This document shows, in pieces, positions 51,103 through 58,287 of a stretch of 64,000 nucleotides of DNA. Origin of the DNA: Paludibacter sp. GTDB lineage: Bacteria > Bacteroidota > Bacteroidia > Bacteroidales > Paludibacteraceae. The notes under the pieces were generated by a model that made no database searches, had not been told where the DNA came from, and saw only the letters and a program-made list of their open reading frames with translations. Every line of letters starts with the position of its first letter. Positions within the stretch are counted from its first letter, which is position 1. The DNA is taken from NCBI GenBank assembly GCA_024710005.1, contig JANJVQ010000028.1, positions 1 to 64,000 of the forward strand, given 5' to 3'. Made by a program: the position numbers and the translations under genes.

Positions 51103-52590
51103 TTAATTGACTGAAGATAATTTTGTGTTTGTGAGAAATTGATGATATGCTTTTGTCCATAGCCCTGTATCTTTCGGAACAAATTCATCTAACTGAACAG
51201 AATCACAGATAATTTTGCGCATTTCCGGCAATGAATCAACCACTCCGGCCGCTTTAGCCTGAATCATGATGTTACCGATCGCGGTAGCTTCGGATGGACC
51301 GGCAACGACCGGAATACCAATGGCATTGGCCGTAAACTGATTCAGCAAAGTATTTTTTGAACCGCCACCGATTACATGCAATTTTTGAATCGGGAAGGGA
51401 GCGAAGGTTTTCAACAAACCAAGTACATAATTGTATTTCAATGCGAGACTTTCGAAAATGCAACGTACTGTTTCTGCATGTGATGACGGGGCATTTTGGT
51501 CTGTAAATATACAGTAATCGACAATCGCCCGGGTCATGCTTGCCGGATTGGCAAACAATGGGTGATCCGGATCAATCATGGATTGAAAGGCTGGAACCGA
51601 TTCTGCCATTTGCACCAGTTTCTCGTACTCATAACAAATACCCTCTTTTTTCCATTCTTTCAGACATTGTTCCAGCAACCACATGCCGGTGATGTTTTTC
51701 AAGAAACGGGTTGTACCCTCTACCCCACCTTCATTGGTAAAATTAAGTCTAAAAGATTCCTCATTGATGATGGCATCTCTTACTTCAATACCCATCAGCG
51801 ACCAGGTTCCTGAACTCAGGTAAGCAAAGTTTTCATTCAATGCCGGAACAGCAGCTACTGCTGATGCTGTATCATGACCTGCAACCGCCACAACCGGAAC
51901 TTTACCCAGTTCACATTCGGCGGCAATGTCATCCCGCAACGTTCCAATTACATGACCGGGCGTGACAATATCACCTAAAACTGAGGGAGAAATTCCAGCT
52001 TTTTCAAGCAACTCATTTTCAAATTTCTTTGTAACCGGGTTCAGCATCTGAGAAGTAGACGCGATGGTATATTCGACCACTTTCTGACCTGTGAGCAAAT
52101 ACGCAAGGGCATCAGGCATAAATATAATTTCTTTCGTCGCTTTCAGCAATGAATTATTGGCCTGACTCAGGGCAAACAATTGATAGAGACTATTGAAATT
52201 CATGACCTGGATTCCGGTCAATTCATATACCCTCTCACGGGGAATTATTTTGAAGTATCTTTCAGGAGCATCGACAGTATGAGGATCACGGTAGGCATAC
52301 GGAGCACCGAGGATTGTACCATCTTCGGCAATCAAAGCAAAATCAACACCCCAGGTATCAATACCAATAGATGTTATTTCAACTCCTTCTTTTTTGGCAG
52401 CTGCTAATCCGGCTTTCAGGCTTTCAAACAATGCATAGATGTTCCAGTGAAGATGCTCTCCGATTTGAAGCATCTGGTTAGGAAAACGTGTCAGTTCCTT
52501 CATCCGAAGTCTGCCGTTTTCGATAGATCCCAATATAGAGCGACCACTGGTTGCCCCAAGGTCGAAAGCTAAAAAAGATTTGTTTCTCAT
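51103..52590 (-). CDS. rhaB: L-rhamnulokinase
   Basis: FGGY-family kinase phosphorylating L-rhamnulose at O1. N-terminal FLAFDLGATSGRS, IGIDTWGVDF, GHDTASAVAAVP, SSGTWSLMGIE, and C-terminal LHVIGGGSKNTLLNQF and GPSEATAIGNI. I chose MRNKSFLAFDLG (seven codons inside the track), which leaves a -7 element (TACTTTTG, 52611-52618) 21 bp upstream. First gene of a long leftward operon reaching to the class II aldolase. Confidence 0.94.
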   Translation of the reverse strand: MRNKSFLAFDLGATSGRSILGSIENGRLRMKELTRFPNQMLQIGEHLHWNIYALFESLKAGLAAAKKEGVEITSIGIDTWGVDFALIAEDGTILGAPYAYRDPHTVDAPERYFKIIPRERVYELTGIQVMNFNSLYQLFALSQANNSLLKATKEIIFMPDALAYLLTGQKVVEYTIASTSQMLNPVTKKFENELLEKAGISPSVLGDIVTPGHVIGTLRDDIAAECELGKVPVVAVAGHDTASAVAAVPALNENFAYLSSGTWSLMGIEVRDAIINEESFRLNFTNEGGVEGTTRFLKNITGMWLLEQCLKEWKKEGICYEYEKLVQMAESVPAFQSMIDPDHPLFANPASMTRAIVDYCIFTDQNAPSSHAETVRCIFESLALKYNYVLGLLKTFAPFPIQKLHVIGGGSKNTLLNQFTANAIGIPVVAGPSEATAIGNIMIQAKAAGVVDSLPEMRKIICDSVQLDEFVPKDTGLWTKAYHQFLTNTKLSSVN

Positions 52591-52610
52591 GATACATTTT
52601 AATCCTGACA

Positions 52611-52618
52611 CAAAAGTA
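52611..52618 (-). promoter_or_regulatory. -7 element of rhaB operon
   Basis: TACTTTTG on the minus strand; leader of about 15 nt to the preferred ATG. The AraC regulator is the likely activator. Confidence 0.5.
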
Positions 52619-52714
52619 TGTATCCAACAAGAAAATGACCTGAGAAAAATGACATTTAAACCTTACTTTTTGTTCAGTCTTTCACCTCAAGGCTTTTTCA
52701 TCGTTCCATAAAAC

Positions 52715-52738
52715 TGATCTGCCCCCAAAAAGTTGGAC
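52715..52738. mobile_element. Remnant of an insertion-sequence end
   Basis: TGATCTGCCCCCAAAAAGTT resembles the terminal inverted repeat of IS3-type elements in Bacteroidota (TGATCTGACCCC-like ends, from memory). No transposase is present. Confidence 0.45.
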
Positions 52739-52800
52739 GAAGAAGTGCCTGTAAATTCCTTGAAAGCCCTTCGAAATATGAAATAAGCTTAGCATATCGC
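52739..52800 (-). pseudogene. Fragment of an AraC-family regulator gene
   Basis: The minus strand reads AYFIFRRAFKEFTGTS, matching the C-terminal HTH of the intact AraC gene nearby (GFRRAFKEFTGTSPSKYM), preceded by a stop. About 60 bp, with diverged DNA. It abuts the IS-end remnant. Confidence 0.65.
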
Positions 52801-52822
52801 CGAAATCACACCATGCAAATTA

Positions 52823-52903
52823 CGTAATATTTGGAGTTATAAACCAATTTTTAGCGTAATATTTGGAGTTAAACATCGTTTTTTTGCGTAATATTTGGAG
52901 TTA
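52823..52903. repeat. Three iterons with exact 32-bp spacing upstream of the DUF4143 gene
   Basis: CGTAATATTTGGAGTTA begins at 52823, 52855 and 52887. It is not a CRISPR: spacers are 15-16 bp and there are only three units. Likely a binding site for a regulator of the next gene. Confidence 0.7.
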
Positions 52904-52917
52904 AAGACAAATTAAAG

Positions 52918-52925
52918 TATCTTTG
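52918..52925 (+). promoter_or_regulatory. -7 element of the DUF4143 gene
   Basis: TATCTTTG fits TAnnTTTG, downstream of the iterons and 40 bp before the chosen ATG. Confidence 0.5.
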
Positions 52926-52964
52926 AACAATAAAAATGAATACTTATTTGAATTACATCAGAAC

Positions 52965-54212
52965 ATGAGAAACAGACAATACGCTAACACATTACTAAAA
53001 AAAAGTATTTCCAGATTCGGAAGGATACTTGTATTGACAGGAGCACGCCAAACAGGAAAAACAACCTTGGTTCGTCGTCTTTTCCCCGACTACACCTATA
53101 TTTCAATCGAAGATCCGGTAATGCGCAGCACATTCAGCAATCTTACAGCAGAACAATGGAAAAGTATATACCCAAAAGCCATTCTTGATGAAGTTCAAAA
53201 AGAACCGCAACTGATCGAAAGCATCAAAGCCACTTACGATCAGTGGGACGAACCACGTTATATTTTGTTGGGTTCGAGTCAGTTGTTGTTAATGGAAAAA
53301 GTACGTGAGAGTTTAGCCGGAAGATGTTCAATTGTCGAGATTTACCCGCTTACACTACCTGAATTGCAAACAAAAGGTTGGGAAGACCCTGTAGTTCCAT
53401 CTTTGTTTCAACAGGAAATTCAACAACAAATTGATGGTGATTATTTACCTTCATTTTTATTGGACAAGAAACATATTTCGAAGTTGGCTGCTTATAATCA
53501 CTACCTCCAATTTGGTGGTTATCCAGCAGTTAGTGGCTCCGATACAACTCCTGATGAAAAAGCGGAATGGTTAAAAAATTATGTCCGCACTTATTTGGAG
53601 CGTGATGTACGAGATTTGGCTTCGTTTCGGGATTTGGAACCGTTCGTAAAACTCCAACAATATATCGCACTCAATACTGGCTCACTCACCAATGCATCGT
53701 CAATTGGTAAACAGCTGGGTGTATCTGTAAAAACAGTTCAGCGCTATATAAAATACTTCGAAATGAGCTATCAGGCACTTAATTTACCTTCATGGTCACG
53801 TAATCCAAACAAGCGTTTGGTTAAATCATCGAAAGTACATTATATGGACCTGGGGGTGATTCACGCAGTCTTAAATAAACGAGGCGGACTAACCGGAAAT
53901 GAATACGAAAGTGCCATTGTTTCGGAAATCTACAAACAAGCCAAAAGTGTTGATTCAGCAGTACAGTTTAGTTTTTTACGTACACACGATGGCAAAGAAG
54001 TTGATTTACTGCTCGAATTTCAGGACTTTTATTATGCTTTCGAAATAAAAATGGCCGAAAGAGTAAACCGAACTGATGCTAAGCATTTGTTTGGCTTGGA
54101 AGAAATACTTGATAAGCCGGTAAAGAAAGCCTTTTTGTTATCCAATGATGTAGACACAAAATATTTCGACGAAAAAACAATAGCTATACATGCTGCGATG
54201 TTTTTGGGATAA
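52965..54212 (+). CDS. AAA_14/DUF4143 ATPase
   Basis: An N-terminal P-loop domain (LTGARQTGKTTLVRRL Walker A; AILDEVQKEPQL Walker B; ILLGSSQLLLMEKV sensor) is followed by DUF4143 (GGYPAVSG, YVRTYLERDVRDLASFRDL) and a C-terminal nuclease-like fold (KEVDLLLEFQDFYYAFEIK), whose E-x-K is nuclease-like. Function of the family is unknown; suggested roles include defence or toxin-like activity. The track start is TTG; I chose the first in-frame ATG (MRNRQYANTLL). It lies inside the rhamnose locus on the opposite strand, so probably a late insertion. Confidence 0.85.
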   Translation: MRNRQYANTLLKKSISRFGRILVLTGARQTGKTTLVRRLFPDYTYISIEDPVMRSTFSNLTAEQWKSIYPKAILDEVQKEPQLIESIKATYDQWDEPRYILLGSSQLLLMEKVRESLAGRCSIVEIYPLTLPELQTKGWEDPVVPSLFQQEIQQQIDGDYLPSFLLDKKHISKLAAYNHYLQFGGYPAVSGSDTTPDEKAEWLKNYVRTYLERDVRDLASFRDLEPFVKLQQYIALNTGSLTNASSIGKQLGVSVKTVQRYIKYFEMSYQALNLPSWSRNPNKRLVKSSKVHYMDLGVIHAVLNKRGGLTGNEYESAIVSEIYKQAKSVDSAVQFSFLRTHDGKEVDLLLEFQDFYYAFEIKMAERVNRTDAKHLFGLEEILDKPVKKAFLLSNDVDTKYFDEKTIAIHAAMFLG

Positions 54213-54216
54213 TCCC

Positions 54217-55125
54217 TCATCCCTTCACCTCCACGCTATTCCGGTACTCCAACGGTGTCATACCCATTCTTTTTTTAAAAAATACCGGGAAGTAGTCAGG
54301 ATTTTCGTAATTCAGACTGTAAGCTATTTCTTTTACGGATTGTGAGGTAGTGGATAACAGTAATTTGGCCTCATTCAGCTTTAATTCCACCATGTATTTG
54401 GAGGGAGAAGTTCCTGTAAACTCCTTAAAAGCCCTGCGAAATCCGGAATAACTTATATTCAACTCTCCTGCTATATCTTCGGCTGAAATATTCTTGTAAA
54501 CCGATTCCCGCATGATTACCTTGGCTTTGTTCATTTTCTGAATCAGGTCTTCATCCTGAAAATCACGGGTTTTGTCACGGTAATACATCAATCCCAAAAT
54601 ATGCATGACAATTCCCAAAAGCGCTTGCTGATAACCTGCCCGCTCTTCGTTGGCAATTTCGATGGCTTTCAAATATAAATCAACAATACGTTCATTGAGT
54701 CCGATTGTAAACACCGGAGGTCGGTTAATAAAAAACCCTTCTTCCACAATTTTATCAATAATATCTCCTTTAAAACCAATCCAGTATTCATTCCACCCCG
54801 ATTTTTGAATGGGTTTGTAGGTATGCCAGACACCAGGCATCAAAAAAAACATTTTACCTTCGGTGATGTAACAGGTTTGTTTATTGGAGGTTCCGAAAGT
54901 AAAAACACCGTTCCCGTTTGTAATGTATAAAAGCTGGTATTCATTTAATACGCGACCCTTTTCCGGATTAAAATAATAACCTTTAGGGTGATTCTTCGGG
55001 GGATAGACTTCGTTTTCTTCTATTTTCTGACAACCGACGGTAGTGACTGTTAATCCCCACAGCTCATCTTCTTCGGAAGTCACCATGTAATTTACATTGC
55101 GGTTTAAATGATGGGGCATTTGCAT
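54217..55125 (-). CDS. AraC-family regulator, probable L-rhamnose activator
   Basis: N-terminal cupin ligand domain (about 20-160; KGYYFNPEKGRVLNEYQLLYITNG) and C-terminal double HTH (IAGELNISYSGFRRAFKEFTGTSPSKYMVELKLNEAKLLL, VKEIAYSLNYENPDYFPVFFKKRMGMTPLEYR). 302 aa. Position beside rhaT-rhaA-rhaB suggests it senses rhamnose (inference). A -7 element lies at 55148-55155. Confidence 0.88.
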   Translation of the reverse strand: MQMPHHLNRNVNYMVTSEEDELWGLTVTTVGCQKIEENEVYPPKNHPKGYYFNPEKGRVLNEYQLLYITNGNGVFTFGTSNKQTCYITEGKMFFLMPGVWHTYKPIQKSGWNEYWIGFKGDIIDKIVEEGFFINRPPVFTIGLNERIVDLYLKAIEIANEERAGYQQALLGIVMHILGLMYYRDKTRDFQDEDLIQKMNKAKVIMRESVYKNISAEDIAGELNISYSGFRRAFKEFTGTSPSKYMVELKLNEAKLLLSTTSQSVKEIAYSLNYENPDYFPVFFKKRMGMTPLEYRNSVEVKG

Positions 55126-55147
55126 TAGATTTTATGCTATTTAGTTG

Positions 55148-55155
55148 CAAAAATA
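55148..55155 (-). promoter_or_regulatory. -7 element of the araC-type gene
   Basis: TATTTTTG on the minus strand, about 23 bp before the ATG. Confidence 0.5.
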
Positions 55156-55213
55156 GAATAATTATTTTCAAACTGCAAACTAAGGGAGCGTAGCGAGGGA
55201 ACTAAATGTTCAA

Positions 55214-56245
55214 TCAAAGTAAATTCGGTAATATCAGCGAAAAAATCAAGATCAACATCCCTGCAGCCAACACCACGATGGTTTTTGTTCCGGCGCCTTT
55301 CCACTCTTTCAACAAGATTCCCCATACATTGCTGAAAGTAACATTCAGCGACATCAGGATGCTCCACGAGAACAACATCATCACACTTCCTTCGGACAGA
55401 AAACTTTTTCCCAGCGCCAACCCGAAGAACTGCGAATACCACAGGATACCGGCTAAGGCGCAAAACAACACATTTTGGACGAAAACACGACCGGATACTT
55501 TGAAATAATCATTCCCAGTTTTGTTTTTAATATTCTGAAAGATACAGTAAACAGCATTGGTGATAAAACCTCCCGAAGTAATCATCAGGATGGCAGGCAA
55601 ACCGGCAAACAAAGGTTGTGCTCCCAATTCAAGTGCAGCGATTCTGATGGGTTCAGCAGCCTCTAAACCGAGACTGAAACAAGCACTCATCACTCCGGCT
55701 AATAACGCAACCAACAGACCTTTGCCGAGCGCAAAATCTTTCACAGCTGCTTTCTTCTGTTCAGCCGTCATGTTTTTGGAGCGCAGACTCCCTGCATATC
55801 CGATAACAGCAATACCGACAATAGCCACACTTACCCCGATGAGCAATATAAGTCCTTCACCTTTAAACAAGTCAGTACCGACCATCAGAGCAGGAATCAG
55901 CGTACCAAAAGCCGAGCAGGTTCCCAAGGCGATGGATTGTCCGAGCGCAATACCAAGGTACCGCATACTCAAACCAAAGGTGAGTCCGCCCACACCCCAC
56001 AACGCCCCAAAAAACAATGCTTTTAAAGCGGCTCCTTCGCCCGACGAAAGCACCTCTAACAGTGAATGTCCTTCCGGTACCGCCAGCAAAGCACCCAGAT
56101 ACGGAAAAACCAACCAGGCAAAAACTCCCTGCACCAGCCAGAAACTTTCCCATGCCCAGCTTTTGACTTTGTTGATGGGGACATAGGAGCTCGATTGTCC
56201 CATGCTGCCCAACGCGATGATGAATAGCCCGATGACGGTGTTCAT
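55214..56245 (-). CDS. rhaT: L-rhamnose/proton symporter RhaT
   Basis: Inner-membrane transporter of the DMT superfamily with about ten membrane segments. MNTVIGLFIIALGSMGQSSSYVPINKVKSWAWE is a RhaT-like N-terminus; AWLVFPYLGALLA, GALWGVGGLTFGLSMRYLG and LIGVSVAIVGIAVIGYAG follow. 343 aa, normal. Ten bp downstream of rhaA. Confidence 0.92.
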   Translation of the reverse strand: MNTVIGLFIIALGSMGQSSSYVPINKVKSWAWESFWLVQGVFAWLVFPYLGALLAVPEGHSLLEVLSSGEGAALKALFFGALWGVGGLTFGLSMRYLGIALGQSIALGTCSAFGTLIPALMVGTDLFKGEGLILLIGVSVAIVGIAVIGYAGSLRSKNMTAEQKKAAVKDFALGKGLLVALLAGVMSACFSLGLEAAEPIRIAALELGAQPLFAGLPAILMITSGGFITNAVYCIFQNIKNKTGNDYFKVSGRVFVQNVLFCALAGILWYSQFFGLALGKSFLSEGSVMMLFSWSILMSLNVTFSNVWGILLKEWKGAGTKTIVVLAAGMLILIFSLILPNLL

Positions 56246-56254
56246 AATTACAAC

Positions 56255-57517
56255 TTATCTTTTAATAGTAACCTCTTTTTCATACTCTTGGATATTCGCA
56301 ATGTATGCATCTCCGGCAGGAACACCTTTTTGCATGCAATAATAATCATACACAGCCGCCCAGGGCAAAGCTTTTGCTTCTTCCAACAATGCCATGCGTT
56401 CGAAATGCTGACCATTTGCTTCGTATTGACGGAGTTGTGTAATCGGCTCAAGTAATGCCTGCAACAAGGCTTTTTGGGTAGCACGAACACCCACTACATA
56501 AGCACCGATCCTGTTGATAGAAGCATCGAAATAATCTAAGCCAACATGTACCCGATCAATGGCATTTGCCCGAATAATCTCCTGCATAATGGCTTGAATT
56601 TCATCGGTCAGCAACACCACATGGTCACTGTCCCAACGCACCCCACGGCTGACATGCAACATGATTTCCGGTGCAAAAAGTAATAAGGAGGATATTTTGT
56701 CTGAAATTACCTCAGTAGGATGAAAATGACCGGAATCAAGTGTTATCATTTTATTATTAGTAACCCCGTACCCCATGTAAAACTCGTGTGAACCAACCAC
56801 ATAGCTCTCACTACCTATACCAAACAATTTACATTCGATGCTGTCGAGCATATAGTCATCATTGGTCTTGTATTCAAAGATTTTATCCAGCGATTCTTTC
56901 AGATTTTGACGATACAGCAACCTGTCAACCGTCAAATCTTTAGAACCGTCCGGAATCCATATGTTATGTATACATTTAGAACCTAACTGGCGACCCATTT
57001 CTTCAGCAATCTTCCGGCTACGAATCACATGGTCAATCCAAAACTCACGAATAGCCGGGTCACGATGCGACAAGGTAAATCCATCAGCCGATTTTTCATG
57101 CGAGAAACAAGTACAATTGAAATCTAATTTATAATTCTTTTCTTTTGCCCAGTCAATCCAGCTCTGAAAATGTTTGGGTTCAATTTCGTTACGATCTACA
57201 CTTTCGCCTTTAAAATCGCCATAAAAAGCATGGATATTCACCCGGTGATCTCCGGGAATCAACGACATGGCTTTATCAATATCGGCACGAAGTTCTGCAA
57301 TTGTACGGGCTTTCCCGGGATAATTTCCGGTAGCCTGGATACCGCCTGTCAGTTCGCCGTCGCCATTCTCAAAACCGGTAACATCATCTGCCTGCCAGCA
57401 ATGCAGCGAAATGGGAAGTTTGTCTAATTGATTGATTGCATTTTCTACATTGATGCCTAACTCTGCATAACGTTCTTTTGCAGACTCGAAAGCCCGGGTA
57501 ATTTGGTTATTTTTCAT
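56255..57517 (-). CDS. rhaA: L-rhamnose isomerase RhaA
   Basis: Converts L-rhamnose to L-rhamnulose. Manganese-dependent TIM-barrel enzyme; SLHCWQADDVTGFE, GDHRVNIHAFYGDF, FNCTCFSHEKSADGFTLSH, ITLDSGHFHPTEV and HVSRGVRWDSDHVV are family segments with metal-binding His/Asp/Glu. 420 aa, normal. First gene of rhaA-rhaT; -7 element at 57541-57548. Confidence 0.96.
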   Translation of the reverse strand: MKNNQITRAFESAKERYAELGINVENAINQLDKLPISLHCWQADDVTGFENGDGELTGGIQATGNYPGKARTIAELRADIDKAMSLIPGDHRVNIHAFYGDFKGESVDRNEIEPKHFQSWIDWAKEKNYKLDFNCTCFSHEKSADGFTLSHRDPAIREFWIDHVIRSRKIAEEMGRQLGSKCIHNIWIPDGSKDLTVDRLLYRQNLKESLDKIFEYKTNDDYMLDSIECKLFGIGSESYVVGSHEFYMGYGVTNNKMITLDSGHFHPTEVISDKISSLLLFAPEIMLHVSRGVRWDSDHVVLLTDEIQAIMQEIIRANAIDRVHVGLDYFDASINRIGAYVVGVRATQKALLQALLEPITQLRQYEANGQHFERMALLEEAKALPWAAVYDYYCMQKGVPAGDAYIANIQEYEKEVTIKR

Positions 57518-57540
57518 GGGATAATAATTAGAATTTGAGG

Positions 57541-57548
57541 CAAAGGTA
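57541..57548 (-). promoter_or_regulatory. -7 element of rhaA
   Basis: TACCTTTG on the minus strand fits TAnnTTTG, 24 bp before the ATG. Confidence 0.5.
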
Positions 57549-57700
57549 TGGATAAGGGAGGTGCAAGATTTTCGAATAATGACAATAAAACTTTGATTTT
57601 TGATATTTATGTTTTACTATGCTATATGAACATATTTTATAAACATCATATTTTTTACTTACAGTTTTAAATATTCTTCCCTCTTTCTAAAAAATTTATT

Positions 57701-57708
57701 TATATTTG
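57701..57708 (+). promoter_or_regulatory. -7 element of the Lrp/AsnC gene
   Basis: TATATTTG fits TAnnTTTG, 45 bp before the ATG. Confidence 0.55.
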
Positions 57709-57752
57709 CAGCATATAAATAGAATATTTAATCAATTCCTGCAATTAACACC

Positions 57753-58250
57753 ATGGGACAACACCGTATCGACCGATTAGACAAAAAAATCCTGCAACTC
57801 ATTTCGCAGGATGCACGCATTCCTTTTTTAGAAGTGGCACGTGAATGCAATGTTTCCGGTGCAGCCATCCATCAGCGCATACAGAAACTCAAAAACAATG
57901 GCATAATAAAAGGTTCGGAGTTTATCATCGACAACTATAAGGTTGGATATCAGACCTGTGCATTTATCGGTGTTACCTTGTCCGACATCAAGGCTTTCGC
58001 GGAAGTTGCAGAGGAATTAAAGAAGATTCCGGAAATCGTGGAATGCCATTATTCTACCGGCAAATACTCGCTATTCGTAAAAATATACGCCCGCGACAAC
58101 AAACACCTGCTCCAGGTTATTGTTGACAAGATAACTGGTATTAAAGGAATATCTCACACAGAGACCTTCCAGATTTCGTTGGATGAAGTCTTCAACCGGC
58201 AATTATCCGCTTTTGATGCAGGAGAGGAAGAAGAGGAGGAAAATGAATAG
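57753..58250 (+). CDS. Lrp/AsnC-family transcriptional regulator
   Basis: An N-terminal AsnC-type HTH (RLDKKILQLISQDARIPFLEVARECNVSGAAIHQRIQKLKNNGIIKG) is followed by a RAM ligand domain (AFIGVTLSD... VECHYSTGKYSLFVKIYARD). The C-terminus is strongly acidic (GEEEEEENE), not part of the family core. 165 aa. Amino acid ligand unknown; divergent from rhaA. Confidence 0.93.
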   Translation: MGQHRIDRLDKKILQLISQDARIPFLEVARECNVSGAAIHQRIQKLKNNGIIKGSEFIIDNYKVGYQTCAFIGVTLSDIKAFAEVAEELKKIPEIVECHYSTGKYSLFVKIYARDNKHLLQVIVDKITGIKGISHTETFQISLDEVFNRQLSAFDAGEEEEEENE

Positions 58251-58253
58251 TTG

Positions 58254-58287
58254 ATAATGGTTAGTGGTTAGTGGTTAGTGGTTAGTG
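58254..58287. repeat. GGTTAGT tandem repeat
   Basis: Four GGTTAGT units between the Lrp stop and the 3' end of the barrel gene; the same unit occurs at 11953-11985, where it encodes the end of the ATPase. Confidence 0.75.

Noticed and set aside
52823-52903. Regularly spaced repeats like a CRISPR array
   Set aside because: Only three units with 17-bp identity and 15-bp gaps; no cas genes nearby; they lie in a promoter region.
55557-56186. 209-aa ORF antisense to rhaT
   Set aside because: Ala/Pro-rich shadow of the membrane protein; no start signal.
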